A stretch of DNA of 64,000 nucleotides. Source: Posidonia oceanica. Taxonomy: Eukaryota; Streptophyta; Magnoliopsida; Alismatales; Posidoniaceae. This document shows, piece by piece, positions 33,301 through 45,215 of this stretch. The stretch spans positions 21,488,001 to 21,552,000 of the forward strand of contig JAZBRS010000039.1 of the NCBI GenBank assembly GCA_037176725.1, in the 5' to 3' direction. Under the pieces are notes generated by a model. That model had not been told where the DNA came from and made no database searches. It worked only from the letters and a program-made list of their open reading frames with translations. The translations under genes and the position numbers were made by a program. Every line of letters starts with the position of its first letter. The first letter of the stretch is position 1.

Positions 33301-36300
33301 TGCATATGGATGATAGTGCAAATAGGCAAGAATGTAGACTTTAATTGCAATTCAATATGATTTTAAATCAGAATGAAATGAATCTTAAACTGATCTGGAC
33401 CTAGATGCAATATTAGAAAGTTATAATGACAGCAATGCAATGCAAGTAAATGAACTAAGTTAAAAAAAAATAAAAGAACAGTAGGTAAATGGTTGCTTAC
33501 AGGGGGTTGCCGGAGCTTGTCGGCGGCTGATCTGGATCGGTGGAGGAGGTGTCGGCGCAGCGCGGGAAGGGTGCAGAGGAGTTCGGCGAGCTCGTGCGGA
33601 GGCGGGGGAGGTCCAGCGAGGCGTCGGCGGCGGCGGAAGCTCGCGGGAGCGCGGTTGCAGTCGGAGAGCCGGCGACCGGCGCCGGAGAAGAAAGGGACTT
33701 CGGTGAGCTCGTGCGGGCGGCACAGGCGATGAAACGCCTCGGGGAAAAGCCGAGGAGCAAGAGGAGGAAGAGGAGAATCCGGAGGAGTCTTCTTTCACCT
33801 GCTGCGCATGCTGGAGAGGGCCACCCACCTAGGTGGCTTTCGGCCGGCCGGAGGAGAGTGGAGACGACGCGGAGCGGCGGCTGCTGCTGCTGGGGAGGCT
33901 CGGGGACGTTGCCGGAGGTCCAAGGAGGATGACGGAGCTTCCAGAAGCAAGCTCCACGGCCCGGTGCAAGATCTGGTTTAGCCGGACTCTTGCTGCGAAG
34001 GTCGAGGTGGGTACAACGATGTGCGGCGTTCCAGGCCGAACCAAGGGCACGGGCGGCTAGGTGGTTGTCTGGGGAGCGTGTGGGAAGAAGCGGAAGTGAA
34101 TTCCATTGAGTGTGGAGGAAGTTATGGAGGTTTGAAGTTTTCGGGCAAAAATAGGACCCAAGTGTTTGTAGTGGAATGCGGTGGCTGTGGGAGGTCTCGT
34201 GGTGAGATGTTGGGTGGGTTGTGAAGGTGGGAGCTTGGTGAGTACGATGGTGGAGTTTGGGAATTTTTGGATGCCTGTAGTGGAAGTTCTTCAATGGAGT
34301 ATGTGTGTTGGAAGCTTTTGAGAGAAAAATGGGTTCAAGTGGTCTGTTTTTTCGGGAATTCTTGGGTTGCTTGGCTTCTTTCTTCTGGTGGAGTGCATAA
34401 GGGAGAGAGGAGGGTTTGTGGGTGAATTCTGGATCTCTTCTGATGTGTTCCCCTTGGTTCCACTCGTTTCCTGGGTTATGGCTTGGGTTCATGCACTTGA
34501 GTGCCAAGGAGGGGTGGTGGCAGGTCTCTAGTGGCACGGCCGTGGCGCATGCCGGTCTAGGCTGGTGCAGGGGCATGCAGGTGGTCAGGTCTGGTGGTGT
34601 GTGCAGGTGTGAAGGGAGTAGGGTGGCTGAAGACAGAGAGGAGAAGGAGAAAGAGGTCTGCTGTAACAGAGGGGGGAAGGGAAAGAAAATCAAAAAAATA
34701 AAAAGGAAGAAGAAGAAATAGGAAAGAAAAAGAAAGAAGAAAAGAAAGAAAGAAAAGATTAAGTTTTTGTTTCTATTTTTTTGGATTTGTTTCAAAGCGT
34801 AATGTTTTTTTTTTTAATTCTCTTTTTTCTTGATTACTCTTTTGAATTTGTTAATGGTTTCCTTCTTTTAAGTTTTTTCTTTTTTTTTGATTGTTTTAAT
34901 TGTTTAAACTTCTCTTTTGATTTAAGTTTTTAGGATTCAAGTTTTCTTTAAATTGTTTTCTTTTTTGATTTTGTTGGTTAAATTCTTTTTAATATTTTTT
35001 AGTTAAGTTTTCCTTGTTAAATTTTTCTTGTTAAGTTGGGATTTTTAATTAGGCTTTTTTAATGGGTTGCTTTTTAATTAGTTAGGAGGAGTTTTAAGTT
35101 TTTTGATTTTAGTTTTTTCTTAAGTCTTTTTTTAAATTGCTTTTTGATTTTGTTTGTTAAATTCTTTTAATATTTTTTAGTTAAGTTTTTGTTGTTAAGT
35201 TTTTAATTAAATGTTTTTAAATTGTTTCAAGTTTTTTGATTGTTTCTTTTAGGTTTGTTAAGTGTCTTTTAATTACTTGTCTTAATGTTTTTAATTGTTT
35301 TCTTCTTCTTCTTTTTTTTTATGATTTGTTTTTTGATTATTTTTAATGAGGTTTTTACTTTTGGTTTGTTTTGATTATATTTTGGTTTTTTTGCTTGATT
35401 TTATAGCATTTTCCTTTGTTTGTTTTGTATTTTTTTAGATTGCATTCTTAGTTTCTCTTTTTAGTTGGGTTTAGTTAGTTTTTTTGTTTGTAATTATTTG
35501 TTTAAGTTTTTTTTATTTCTTTTTAGGGTTTTGATTTGTTTCCCTTTTGTTTTAGAGTTTTAAAGGTTTTTTAAGGCTTTAGTGGAAGAGAGGAAAAGAA
35601 GGGGAAAAGGAAAAAGAAAAGGAAGAAATGGAGGAATAAATAGGAAAGAGAGGAGTTGAAGGAAAGAAATTTTTTGAAAATCAAAGAAAATGGTAAAAAT
35701 AAGATAAAAATAGGAATAAGGTTGAGAACAGATGGAAGCACAAGGGGGGCCCACAGCTAGGCAAAAAAGAGGGAGAAAAGGAGGTGAAAAGAAGGAGGAT
35801 AATCAGGAGAGAGAGAGAGGAGAGAGAAAAGGATAATCTAGGAGAGAGAAAAGGATAATTTGGGCAAAAGAAGGTTTTAGAGGTTTCGAAAAGGGGTGAA
35901 ATTTGGTGGGTGTGCAGTCTAGGTTCTCTAGTGTGAGACCTAGAGTTTTGGTTTGGTTTTGAGAAAGTTTTGGAAGGGTTTTGAGGTGTAGAAAAAGGGT
36001 AGTTTTGCCTAAGTTTCCTAGGGTTTTTGGGGGTGGTTTTGGTTTGAAAGTTTCTAGGATTTTTGGTGGGTTTGTTAAGTCAGGGATGGTGAGTTTTCCT
36101 ATGGTTTTTGGTTAGTTTTCTGGTTCGGGAAAGGGGTGTAATCTTAGGTTGAGTTTAGGCTGGTTTTGGAGGGAAAGAGAAAGGGAAAGGCGTGGATTTG
36201 GACCTGCATTTGGATGGTTTTAGGGTAAGGTCTTGGATGGTTTTAGGGTAAGGTTTTGAGAGGGTTTTGGGGTGATTTTTGGGTTAGAAAAATGGGTGTA

Positions 36301-36436
36301 GTTCTAGGCTTGGTTTCAGGGTTTGAGGTGGAGTTTTGATTTGAAAGGAAGGGTAGAGAGAAAGGCGTAATTTTGGGTTTTTCCTAGCCGCCAGAGAGAC
36401 CTGCCGATTCAGCCTTGTCGAAATGGGGTGTCAACA
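30376..36436 (-). mobile_element. Element S: solo LTR of the 6-kb family (6,061 bp)
   Basis: It begins TGTAGTAATCCC and ends GGGGTGTCAACA on the plus strand, like the LTRs of A. Flanking CCTGC at 30371-30375 and 36437-36441 is a perfect target duplication. There is no internal region, so it arose by recombination between two LTRs. It carries the PBS-like motif (30496-30508), the TTAGGCACCC block near 30700, a 30-bp minisatellite, AATGCAATTTT-type degenerate repeats (about 32620-33060), a GC-rich block (about 33490-34060), and a T-rich then purine-rich tract (about 34680-36000). Sequence differs from the LTRs of A throughout, so it is a diverged subfamily. Confidence 0.95.
31081..31870. repeat. 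30-bp minisatellite in S, about 26 copies
   Basis: The monomer is approximately GCAAAGCGGGCACGCGAAAC plus GGTGCCAAAA, exactly 30 bp, without indels over about 780 bp. Copies alternate between AAAGCAAAGC and AAAGACAGAGC types, giving a 60-bp higher-order unit in places. The period of ten codons has no stop in several frames, which explains the very long open frames on both strands. Confidence 0.93.
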
Positions 36437-36441
36437 CCTGC

Positions 36442-38887
36442 GGTCTGGCTTGAAGGTGTACAGGGGTAGGGGCCTAAGGATGCATGGTAGGGCGAGTGGT
36501 GAAGTGCCCCGGTCTGGCACGCGGTCAGATCATATGGACTCCCGACTCAGAGCCAACAATGGCCGCACAATAAAAAAATAGAAGAAAGGGCTCCAAGACA
36601 TCATGAATGAGCTCGGAGGGGTCTTCCATAGATGTAACAGGCCTGGAGGGAGAGAGAGAATAGATTCCCGAGGTCCCCGCGCCTTCCGGATTGGGATGCT
36701 ATGGGAGGGGCTGGTGGACGATGCTGGGATGAGGGGGTGCTAATGCTTGTGCAGGGGCTGATGTTGATGAAGGAACAGATATGGGTGCCTCGTGCGTGTG
36801 GATCGTAATCATTCCCGATTCGATCAGGTTCTGAATGGTGTCCCGCAAAGTGAGGCAACTGTTCGTCGAGTACCCTACGGCTTGATGAAAGTTGCAAAAA
36901 AGGTGCGCCTTATGCCAATGTGGAAGTCGATTTGGCAGCAGGCGGGCCTCGGGAAACCTCAGAAATGTCGCAACCTTGGGGAGGACGATACTCAACGGCT
37001 CCACCAGTGGGGTGAATTGACGCCGCTGTCACCTTTGCCCCTGAGGCTACGCTTGCCGGACTGGTGCGGCAGGATACACCGGTTGGGCGGTGGTAGTGAT
37101 TTGTGGTGTGGGAGGTGCTCTAGGTGCTGGTGCGTATACTACTTGATTCGGGGGAGGCTGAACCGCCAGCCAAATAGGCACGGGCGAGGGGTCGACGTAG
37201 GTAATAGCAGGTTTCGGAGAGTCCATCTTCTTGGGCCGGCTGCTGGTGGTACCACTGCTGTTTCCACTGGTGTTGCTACTGGTGTTGTTGCTGTTGCTGT
37301 TGGTGGTGGCCTGCTTGGCAAACGCAGAGAGCACCGAGAAGTTGCCACTCCGTAGCGAACTCTCCACGCGGGTGCCAGCCCGAATCTGTGCAGTGAAGGT
37401 TGTGACAGGTTGAATGCTGAGCAGAGCCCCGACAGCAGACTACGTACCCCCGATCACAATCTCGAGGGACTCCTCATCAGAGGGTCCATCTCGAACCTAT
37501 GAAGCGAGTGCACGCCAGCGGCCGACATACTCCCCAAACAGCTTGCCAGGGTTCTGCTTCATTGCGACTAGGTCCGTGCGCTTAGGGACTAGGTCTAGGT
37601 TGAAGGAATATTGTCCTAGGAACGCCTGGCTGAAGTCATTCCACGTCTTGATGCTGGCCATATCAAGTGAGGTGAACCACTTAAGCGCAGGGCCGGTTAG
37701 ACTTTTCTGGAACAAGCAGATTAGCAGCCTCTCGTCAGCCTGGAGCTGAGCGAGATCTCAGCAATATGCCTCCAGATGTGCTATTGGACAGCCTCTACCA
37801 TTATATTTTTCAAAGACCGGAATGCGGAACTTCAATGGGAGCACCGCCTCCGGGAAGTAATAGAGGTCCCGGAACTGGTAAGACTGGTGGTCTGTACCCT
37901 ACACTTGTCGAAGCACTTTCTCCAAAACGGTGAACCTGTCGTCGTTGGATTCTGGAGCTGTTGCCAAAGGAGGTGGTACAGCAGGGGCAGGGGCCACATA
38001 CGCCGCATAAGACGCACCAAGGTGCTCCTCTGGATCCACCATCACATAGCCTGGTGGAGTGACGGGATGAGCGGCGTATCCGTGCAGGTGTGTTGTGTGT
38101 GCTGGCATGTATGCTGGGGTAGGGTATTGCTGATGCAAGGGGTAAGAATAACTAGCATGCTGAGTAACAGGTGATGCAGAGTGCTGGAGCATTAGCTGCT
38201 GCACCGGCATGGTGCCGGACTACAGGCCAGAGGGATACTGCACTCCGACCAGTCCCAAGGATTGACCACTAGGTGCTAGAGGAGGATGCTGTGCAGGGTG
38301 TTGTGCATATGCAGGAGGCAGAAGTAGAGCCCCCATTGCCTGAGCAGTGAGTAGCTGAGGTGCTGGTCTGGGCGGGGGAGCAGAAGGGAATGCATGCGAT
38401 GCGAGAGCAGGTCGCAGCGGAGCCTCAGGAGCAGCAGGAGTGAATGAAGGGTGAAGAGATAGAGCCATGCCCTGCAGTCTCTGCGAAGTCTCCATCAGCT
38501 GCTGATACTGCATCTCAGGGGACCCGTCAGTAGGTATGCTGAGTTGCAGGATCGGTAGGGGGTAGAATCAAGCGGCTGGGACACAGACGATCCAAGAGGC
38601 CGAGGTCCTAAGGCAAAATTCGCCACAGCAGGGTGGGTGTCCAATGTGACATTACCCTTGGGAGGAGGAGTCAGCGGTGTCTCCGGAGCACGGGCGGCGG
38701 TTACCGAGGCAGTCTTGGCAACCAGGTCCGGCGGAGGTTGCCACTGCCCCACAGAATAAGAGGGAGACAGCTGTACCAGAGAAGGAGACACTAGCACAGA
38801 GGGAGTCAATGCGGGAGCCGAAGGGACCGAAAGAGGGGCCGCCTCTAGGGCAACAGGGACCTGGGAATCACCAACAATCTGGGCCAT
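36442..38887 (-). pseudogene. gag: Element B gag, broken
   Basis: The start is ATG 38887 (MAQIVGD), the position shared with A and C. One frameshift lies near 38560-38580, after which the frame runs through MQYQQLMETSQRLQGM and a Pro/Ala/Tyr/Gln-rich region. The gag core (about 37500-37720) has SLTGPALKWFTSLDMASIKTW and LGQYSFNLDLVPKR. An Asn/Ser-rich linker lies at 37240-37310, and a knuckle variant CNFHQAVGYSTNSC sits near 36850-36890, where the third ligand His is Tyr. Stops occur between these blocks. The gene product would be capsid/nucleocapsid. It joins the protease region through the S insertion site (30375/36442). Confidence 0.85.
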
Positions 38888-39137
38888 CGCTAACCGAGAA
38901 TGGGTGATCACAAGGCTACGAGAGGGTGCAAGAGGGCGAATCCTAGGAGGAGCTATGTTTGCAAAGGCAAAATAGCTCGGGAGGGGGGATGATCGGAAGC
39001 AGGGGTCGCAACAGGGGCGTCAGTAAGAGAAGGCACTCAAGCTCCAGTTAAGGAACTCGCTGACTGACCTCTGCGCGAAAGGCAAACAAATAACAAGGGA
39101 TTAGAACCTAAAAATAAAAATGCAAGTGTTTTGATGT

Positions 39138-42100
39138 TGTAGCGATCCCGATCGGAATCAGGCTCGCTATTAGCGGCGATTGGATCCGAGGAAGAGGCTC
39201 AACTCGAAAACATTTAAAATCGAGGAGAAAAGGGAAAGATAAGACAAATCAGAGTCGCCACCATGTCTATTAACGGAAGACAAGGAAAACCGGGGGAAAT
39301 GCGTGAATTAACGCGCAAAACCAAGCAAGAAATGCAAAGCAAAGCAATGCAAAGGGAAACAAATGCAAATACATGCAAATGAAATGACTCTAGCCTAGGA
39401 TAAGGGCAATATGGTCATTGCGGGCCAAAAGACAGGGCAAGGACTCCTGTTACGTGCGGGGAAGGTGTTAGGCACCCCCGACACGCCCGAGAATCGGTCT
39501 TTCTAGGCTTACGCTCGCATACGTAGGGAAATGCAGGATTGAATGCCTATGTGCCTATAAATGCCTAAATGAATGCTCAAGGTGTGCTCTAAGTGGGAAG
39601 GAACAAAGCAAGGAAGTAAACGTGCTCTCTAAATGCTCAGCTACGCTGTCTGTGTTCCGAACCAGGCGAAACCTAGCTCGTGAGAACTCCAGACAGTAAG
39701 CATCATAGCCCTATATGCAAACGCAGACGAGAAAGCAAAACAACGTCAAAATCATGCAAGGCGACCGACATGCAGGAGAAGACTACGTAAAACGCGCAAA
39801 ACGAAGTGAGAAACAAGAACGCACGCAAATCGGTGCAAAAAGACAAAACCGGTGCGCAAAACAAGCGAAAAAAGCAAGGCGGTACGCGAAATGAGGCAAG
39901 AAAGCAGAATGGCACGCAAAACGGCGCAAAAAGAACGAAATCGGCACGTAAAATAAGCGAAAAACAAGGCGGCACGCGAAACGAGGCAGGAAAGCAGAAT
40001 GGCACGCTAAACAGTGCAAAAGAACAAAACCGGCAAGCAAAAACGAGCAAAAAAGCAAGGCGGCAAGCAAAACGAGACAACAAGACAGAATGGCACGCAA
40101 AACGGTGCAAAAAGACGATAACGGGCACGCGAAACAAGCGAAAAACAAGGCGGCACGCGAAACGAGGCAGGAAAGCAGAATGGCACGCTAAACAGTGCAA
40201 AAGAACAAAACCGGCAAGCAAAAACGAGCAAAAAAGCAAGGCGGCACGCAAAACGAGACAACAAGACAGAATGGCACGCAAAACGGTGCAAAAAGACGAT
40301 AACGGGCATGCGAAATAGTGCCAAAATAAGACGGGCGCGCAAAACAGTGCCAAAGACAAGGCGGGCACGCAAAACGGTGCCAAAACAGCGAAACAAAACC
40401 CCAGAAAAGCTATGCGAATGCAAATGCAGGGAAAAAGATCAGAAGAGGCTAAAAGGGGGGGGCAAAACAGCGTGTGTGTGAGAACAGACGCTGTTCGGGG
40501 CCACGCAGAGTAGGTGTGAAGACCTACAAAGGGTAGAGTGAGCAAACGGAGGGATTACCGCCTCTTTGTGACCGTTTCCCACTAAACCGCTCCACGGTGT
40601 GTCTCGCACGCTGCCCAAAGCTCGCGATGCGATCGGATCGTGGAAAAGGGGGAAAAAGTCGCATTAAGTGGCAAATCCAGGGAAAACACAACGCAAAACA
40701 CACGGGGAAACGCGAAACGAGGATTGGAATTGATAGACAAGAAAGGGAGGTCCAATTCTACATGCTCAAAGAGACCGAAAGCGAAAACGAGGCAAACTAT
40801 GCAAATGGCATGCGATTGAATGCAATGCAAAGGTTCAGGAGGGCATACCTGGAAATCCTAGGGTCTGATTTGAAATCTGCTTGGTCCATGCTGAAGAGCG
40901 CTTCGCTGCGGTCGCCTGGGCAGCTTGTTTGGGAAGATCCAACGGCTGGATTGAAAGATATCGCAGCTTCAGGGCGGAAAGGCCAGAACAGGAGAGAAGA
41001 ACAGATCTAAGTGTTCAGGAGGTCCTAGGGGTGTGCAAAAGGGTCCTCCCAGGTGGATGGGAGCTGAGGGGGCTCTGGTGTGTGCGAAAGAAACTTAATG
41101 CAAAGCTACATGAATGCAAATGCATGCAAGATGCCAGAAAAGACAAGGAGGAAGACTTTTAGGAAAAAAAAGGAGTTCAAATGCTATTTTAAAAAAGAAA
41201 AGGGGCTTAAATGCAAATTTTTGAAAAGGATGGGGCTTACAGGCAGGGATTCTGAGAACAGGAGGTGGCAGAGGGTAGTTTTGCAAAAAATAGGCTTCAG
41301 AACACAGCTTTTAAAAGTTGGTATGCATCAGAGGAAGTTTTGAAAGCAAATGGCAAGCAGAATGCAATTTTTAAAAACATCAGGGGCTAAAATGCAATTT
41401 TTCCAGAAAACAGGGTCCTGGGGAGTTTGGGAATGCAAGTGGAGGGTCTATATGCAATTTTATAAGAATAGGAGCTAAGATGCAACTTTAGGGGCAAAAC
41501 AGTCTTTTTACATGACTTTAAGAGGATGCAAGGACCTATATGTCATTTTTAAATCATGCAAGGGTCAAGTATGCAATTTTAGATGTAAATTGTGTTCTGA
41601 AATCAAGGTCTGGGGACTGACATGCAATTTTTGGAAATACAAGGTTGAAAATGCAATACAATAAGCTAAGGTGCATGTAGAATGGTTACTATACATTTAA
41701 AATGGACTTAGATGCAAAAATGAAAAAACAGAGGGACAGATGTGCAATGCAGCATGCAAAATGCGAAACTAAACCCTAAGTTCTACAGTGCATTGGACTA
41801 AGATACAAAAACAGAAACTAAGAAGGGCCCAGAACGCAATACAATAAGGCAAACTTACAGCATTTAAATTAAATAATCTACTGTAGGATTCAGATGCAAA
41901 AATTAAAAGCAGAGGGGCTAAGACATAAAAAGTTACAACTAAACAGCATAGTAAAAGGTCTGGAATGTAAATACGGAAAAGCAGAGATAATTAAAGTAAT
42001 TTAGCATGGTTTTAAATCACAACAAAGCAAGCATTAAACTGATTTGGACCTAAACGCAATATTAGAAACTTAATATAACATAAATGCAATGTGAGGGAAA

Positions 42101-45100
42101 GTTGATAAGTTAGCAAAAAAAATGAAAATAAAGGAGAGGAAGGAGACTTACAGTGGAGGAGGCCGGAGCTCGCCGGCGGCTTCTCTGGACCGGTGGAGGA
42201 AGGGCGACGCAAGGCGGCGGGGGTCTGGGAGGAACCGGCGGAGCGTCGGAGGCGGAGGAGGGGTGCGGCGGAGCGTCGGCGGCGGCGGGCGCGCGTGGAG
42301 AAGCCGCTGTCTTCGCAGCGCCGGCGACCGGTGCCGGAGAAGAAGGTAACTCCGGCGAGTGTTTGCGGGCGGCACAGGTGATGAAATCCCTCGGGGAAAA
42401 GCCGAGGAGCAAGAGGGCGACGAGGGGAATCCAGGGGAGGCTTTCTTCGGCCCTTGCGCGCGCCGGGTGAGTCCACCCACCTAGGTGACTTTCGGCCGGC
42501 CGGAGAGGAGTGGGGACGGCGGAGGGCGGCGGCTGCTGCGTTGGGGAGCTCGGGGGGCGTTGCCGGAGGCCCGAGGAGGATGACGGAGGTCTCAGGGGAG
42601 CGTTCTACAGCCCATGGCAAGATCTGGTTCAGCAGAGCTTCACCGGTGGAGGCCGAGGTGGACGCGGCGATATGCGGCGCTCCGAGGCGAGGCGAAGGCA
42701 CGGGCGGCTAGGTGGTTGCTCGAGGAGTGCGTGGGAGGAAACGGAAGTGGATTTCACTGAGTGTAGAGGAAGATATGGGTGTTTGAAGATTTTGGCAAAA
42801 AAGAGGACCCAAGTGTTTGTAGTGGACTGTGAGGAGTGTGGGAGGTTTTAGGACGCGATTTTGGGTGGCTTGGGAAGGTGGTTGCTTGGTGAGTCTGATG
42901 GCAAAGTTCTGGGATTTTAGGAGGCTCGTGGTGGTGGATTTGCAATGAGGAAGGTCGTTCTGGAAGGTGTTGGGTGCTGAAGGGTTTGGAGCTCGATTCC
43001 GGGAAGGTTTCAAGGTGTTTTTCAGTTCTGGAAGAAGGGTGAGAGAGCTGGGAACTTGGTCTTTCCAGGTGTGAGCCAAAAAAGTCCCGTTGTGAAGGAA
43101 ATGAAGCCGTTTTTATCTCCTCTCTCCCTACTGAAATTCAATGGTTTTTGGTCAAGGGGATGGGTTTCTGCCATCTTTGGCAGAGCATGGAGGGGGTTGC
43201 TGGTGTGGGTCGTCGGCCACAGGGTATGGGAGTGATGGAGGGAAGTCTTGGGTGTCAGGTGGAGGTTTGAAAAAGAAAAACCAATGAGGGAGAGGTCTGT
43301 CGTTTCTGTGAGAAGAGGAGAAGAAGAGAGGAAGAAGAAGAAGAAGGGAAGGAGGGAAAGAGGAGGGGTTGGCCGGCTATGGGCTGGGCCTTGAGCACAG
43401 TAAAAAAGAGAAAGAAAAGAAAATGAAGGGGAGGAAGGGAGGAATGAGAAGTGGGAAAGAAAATAAGGAAGAAGAAGAAAGGAAGAGAAAGGAAATAAAA
43501 TTAGAAGAAGAAAAATAAATTAAAAATAAGTAAAAATACTAGAAAAGTTGTGTTGTGAGTTAGGATTTTAATTAGATTTTTAGTGACTGTTTTTAGGTTA
43601 ATTAGTGTGTTTTGGGCTTGATTAGGGTTTTAGGGTTTTGGTTTTGCTTTTAATTAGTTTTTACTTGATTAAGTGTTTGTTAAATCTTTTTAAATTGTTT
43701 TAAAAATTGTGTTTTTCTTGTTGAGCATTTTAGGATGTTGATTAGGATTTTTTAGGATTTATTTTTACATTAATCGGAATGGGTTTTGGGGTTTTTAAGT
43801 CTTAGTCTTTTTAGGGTTTTTCTTTCTTAAGTCTTTTGGATTAGGTTTTTTAATTTTTATTTGCTGATTTTTCTTGATGTTTTTTAATTAGGTTTTCTCT
43901 TGTTTGATTAAGAGTCTTCAAGTCTTTTTGATGTGTTCTTCATCTTTCTTAATTGAGTTCTCAAATTGTTTTCCTTAGGTTTGTTAAGTTAAGCTTTTTC
44001 TTTCATTAATTACTTATCTTAGTGTTCTTAATTGTTTCACTTCTTTTTTAGAGTTTATTTTTAATTCTTTTGGTAGGGTTTTTACTTTTGGTGGGTCTTG
44101 ATTTTGTTTTAGTTTTTTCCTAGATTTTTCAGTATTTTATTTTGGTTTGTTTCGCATTTTTTAGTTTGCATGCTTGATTTTCTTTTTAGCTTGATTTAAG
44201 TAAGTTTAAGTTTTTAATTGCTTGCTTAATGTTTTTAATTAATTTTTTTTAGGGTTCTGGTTTGTCTCTTTTATGTTTTGGAATTTTACAGATTTTTAGG
44301 GGTTTTTATGGTTTTTTGCAAAAGAAAGAAAAGGAAAAGAGAAGGAGGAAGAGAATGGAAAAAGGGAGAAATAAAAGGGAAAGAGATGAGTTGGAGGGAA
44401 ATGATTTTTTAAAATTCAGAGAAAAGGCTAAAAATAAAATAAAAATAGGAATAAGATAGAGAAGGGATAGAAGCACAAAGGGGGCCCACAGCCAAGCCAG
44501 GGAAAGGGCAAAAAGGGGATGAAAAGGGAGATGATAATCAGGAGAGAGAGAGGAGAGAGAAAATGATAATCCTGGAGAGAGAAAAGGATAATTTGGGTGA
44601 AAGGAAGGCTTAGAAGTCTCGGAATGGGGTGGAAATTGGTGAGTGGGTAGTCTAGGGCTTAAGGTATTAGGTCTAAGGTTTTGGTTTGATTCTAAGAAGG
44701 TTTTGGAGGGGTTTCAAGGTGTAGAAAAAGGGGAAATTCACCTAGGTTTTCTAGGGTTTTTAGGAATGGGTTAGGTTTAGAAATTTCTAGGTTTTAGAGT
44801 AGGTTTGTTGAGTGGGTGTTGGTGGATTTTCCTATGGATTTTGGTCAAGTTTTGAGCTCGGGAAGAGGGGTGAAGGCTTAGGTCAAGTTGGCTGGTTATG
44901 AAGGGTAGAAAGGAGGGTTAGGGTTTGGTTTTGGCTTGGGTTTTGGATGGTTTCAGGGTAAGGTTTTGGGATGGTTTCGGGGTAAGGTTTTGGGGTTAGA
45001 AAATGGGTGTGGTTCTAGGTTTAGCTTTGAGGTTTGAGCTGGAGTTTTGATTTGGGAAGAAGGATGAAGAGAAATGTGCGATTTTGGGTTTTTCCTAGCC

Positions 45101-45147
45101 GCCAGAGAGGTCTGCCGATTCAGCCTTGTCGAAATGGGGTGTCAACA
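39138..45147 (-). repeat. Element A 3' LTR (6,010 bp)
   Basis: Plus-strand termini are TGTAGCGATCCC and GGGGTGTCAACA. Internal landmarks are the PBS-like motif (39250-39262), the TTAGGCACCC block (about 39435-39505), a 181-bp repeat region, a conserved block (about 40470-40650), degenerate AATGCAATTTT repeats (about 41170-41700), a GC-rich block (about 42150-42700), AT-rich sequence with TTTTAGGG runs (about 43560-44270), and a GAGAGA tract near 44540. Confidence 0.96.
39800..40380. repeat. 181-bp tandem duplication built of GGCACGC units, left LTR of A
   Basis: GGCACGCGAAACGAGGCAGG occurs at 39971 and again at 40152, with the whole 181-bp block repeated. Smaller units of GGCACGC..AAACG..GTGCAAAA fill the region and resemble a decayed form of the 30-bp minisatellite of S. 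The right LTR has the same block at about 52810-53370 with a 13-bp deletion in the second copy. Confidence 0.88.
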
Positions 45148-45215
45148 GATGCCCCTCCCTGAGCGAGGTCAGGGGGACCGAGACCGCTGCTCAGGGTTGA
45201 CAAGACACCCCATTT
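45132..45215 (-). other. Element A PPT enclosed by a 12-bp perfect inverted repeat
   Basis: The minus-strand PPT CTCAGGGAGGGGCATC directly precedes the LTR start TGTTGACACCCC. AAATGGGGTGTC (45132-45143, inside the LTR) is exactly inverted as GACACCCCATTT (45204-45215). GTCAAC at the LTR edge is also inverted as GTTGAC in the internal sequence (45196-45201). Confidence 0.85.

Noticed and set aside
33497..34795. 432-codon minus-strand Pro/Ser-rich open frame in S
   Set aside because: It spans LTR leader-like GC-rich and T-rich DNA and is not kept as one frame in the LTRs of A.
43600..43640. Telomere-like TTTTAGGG runs
   Set aside because: Only a few imperfect copies within an AT-rich LTR segment; not an interstitial telomere array.
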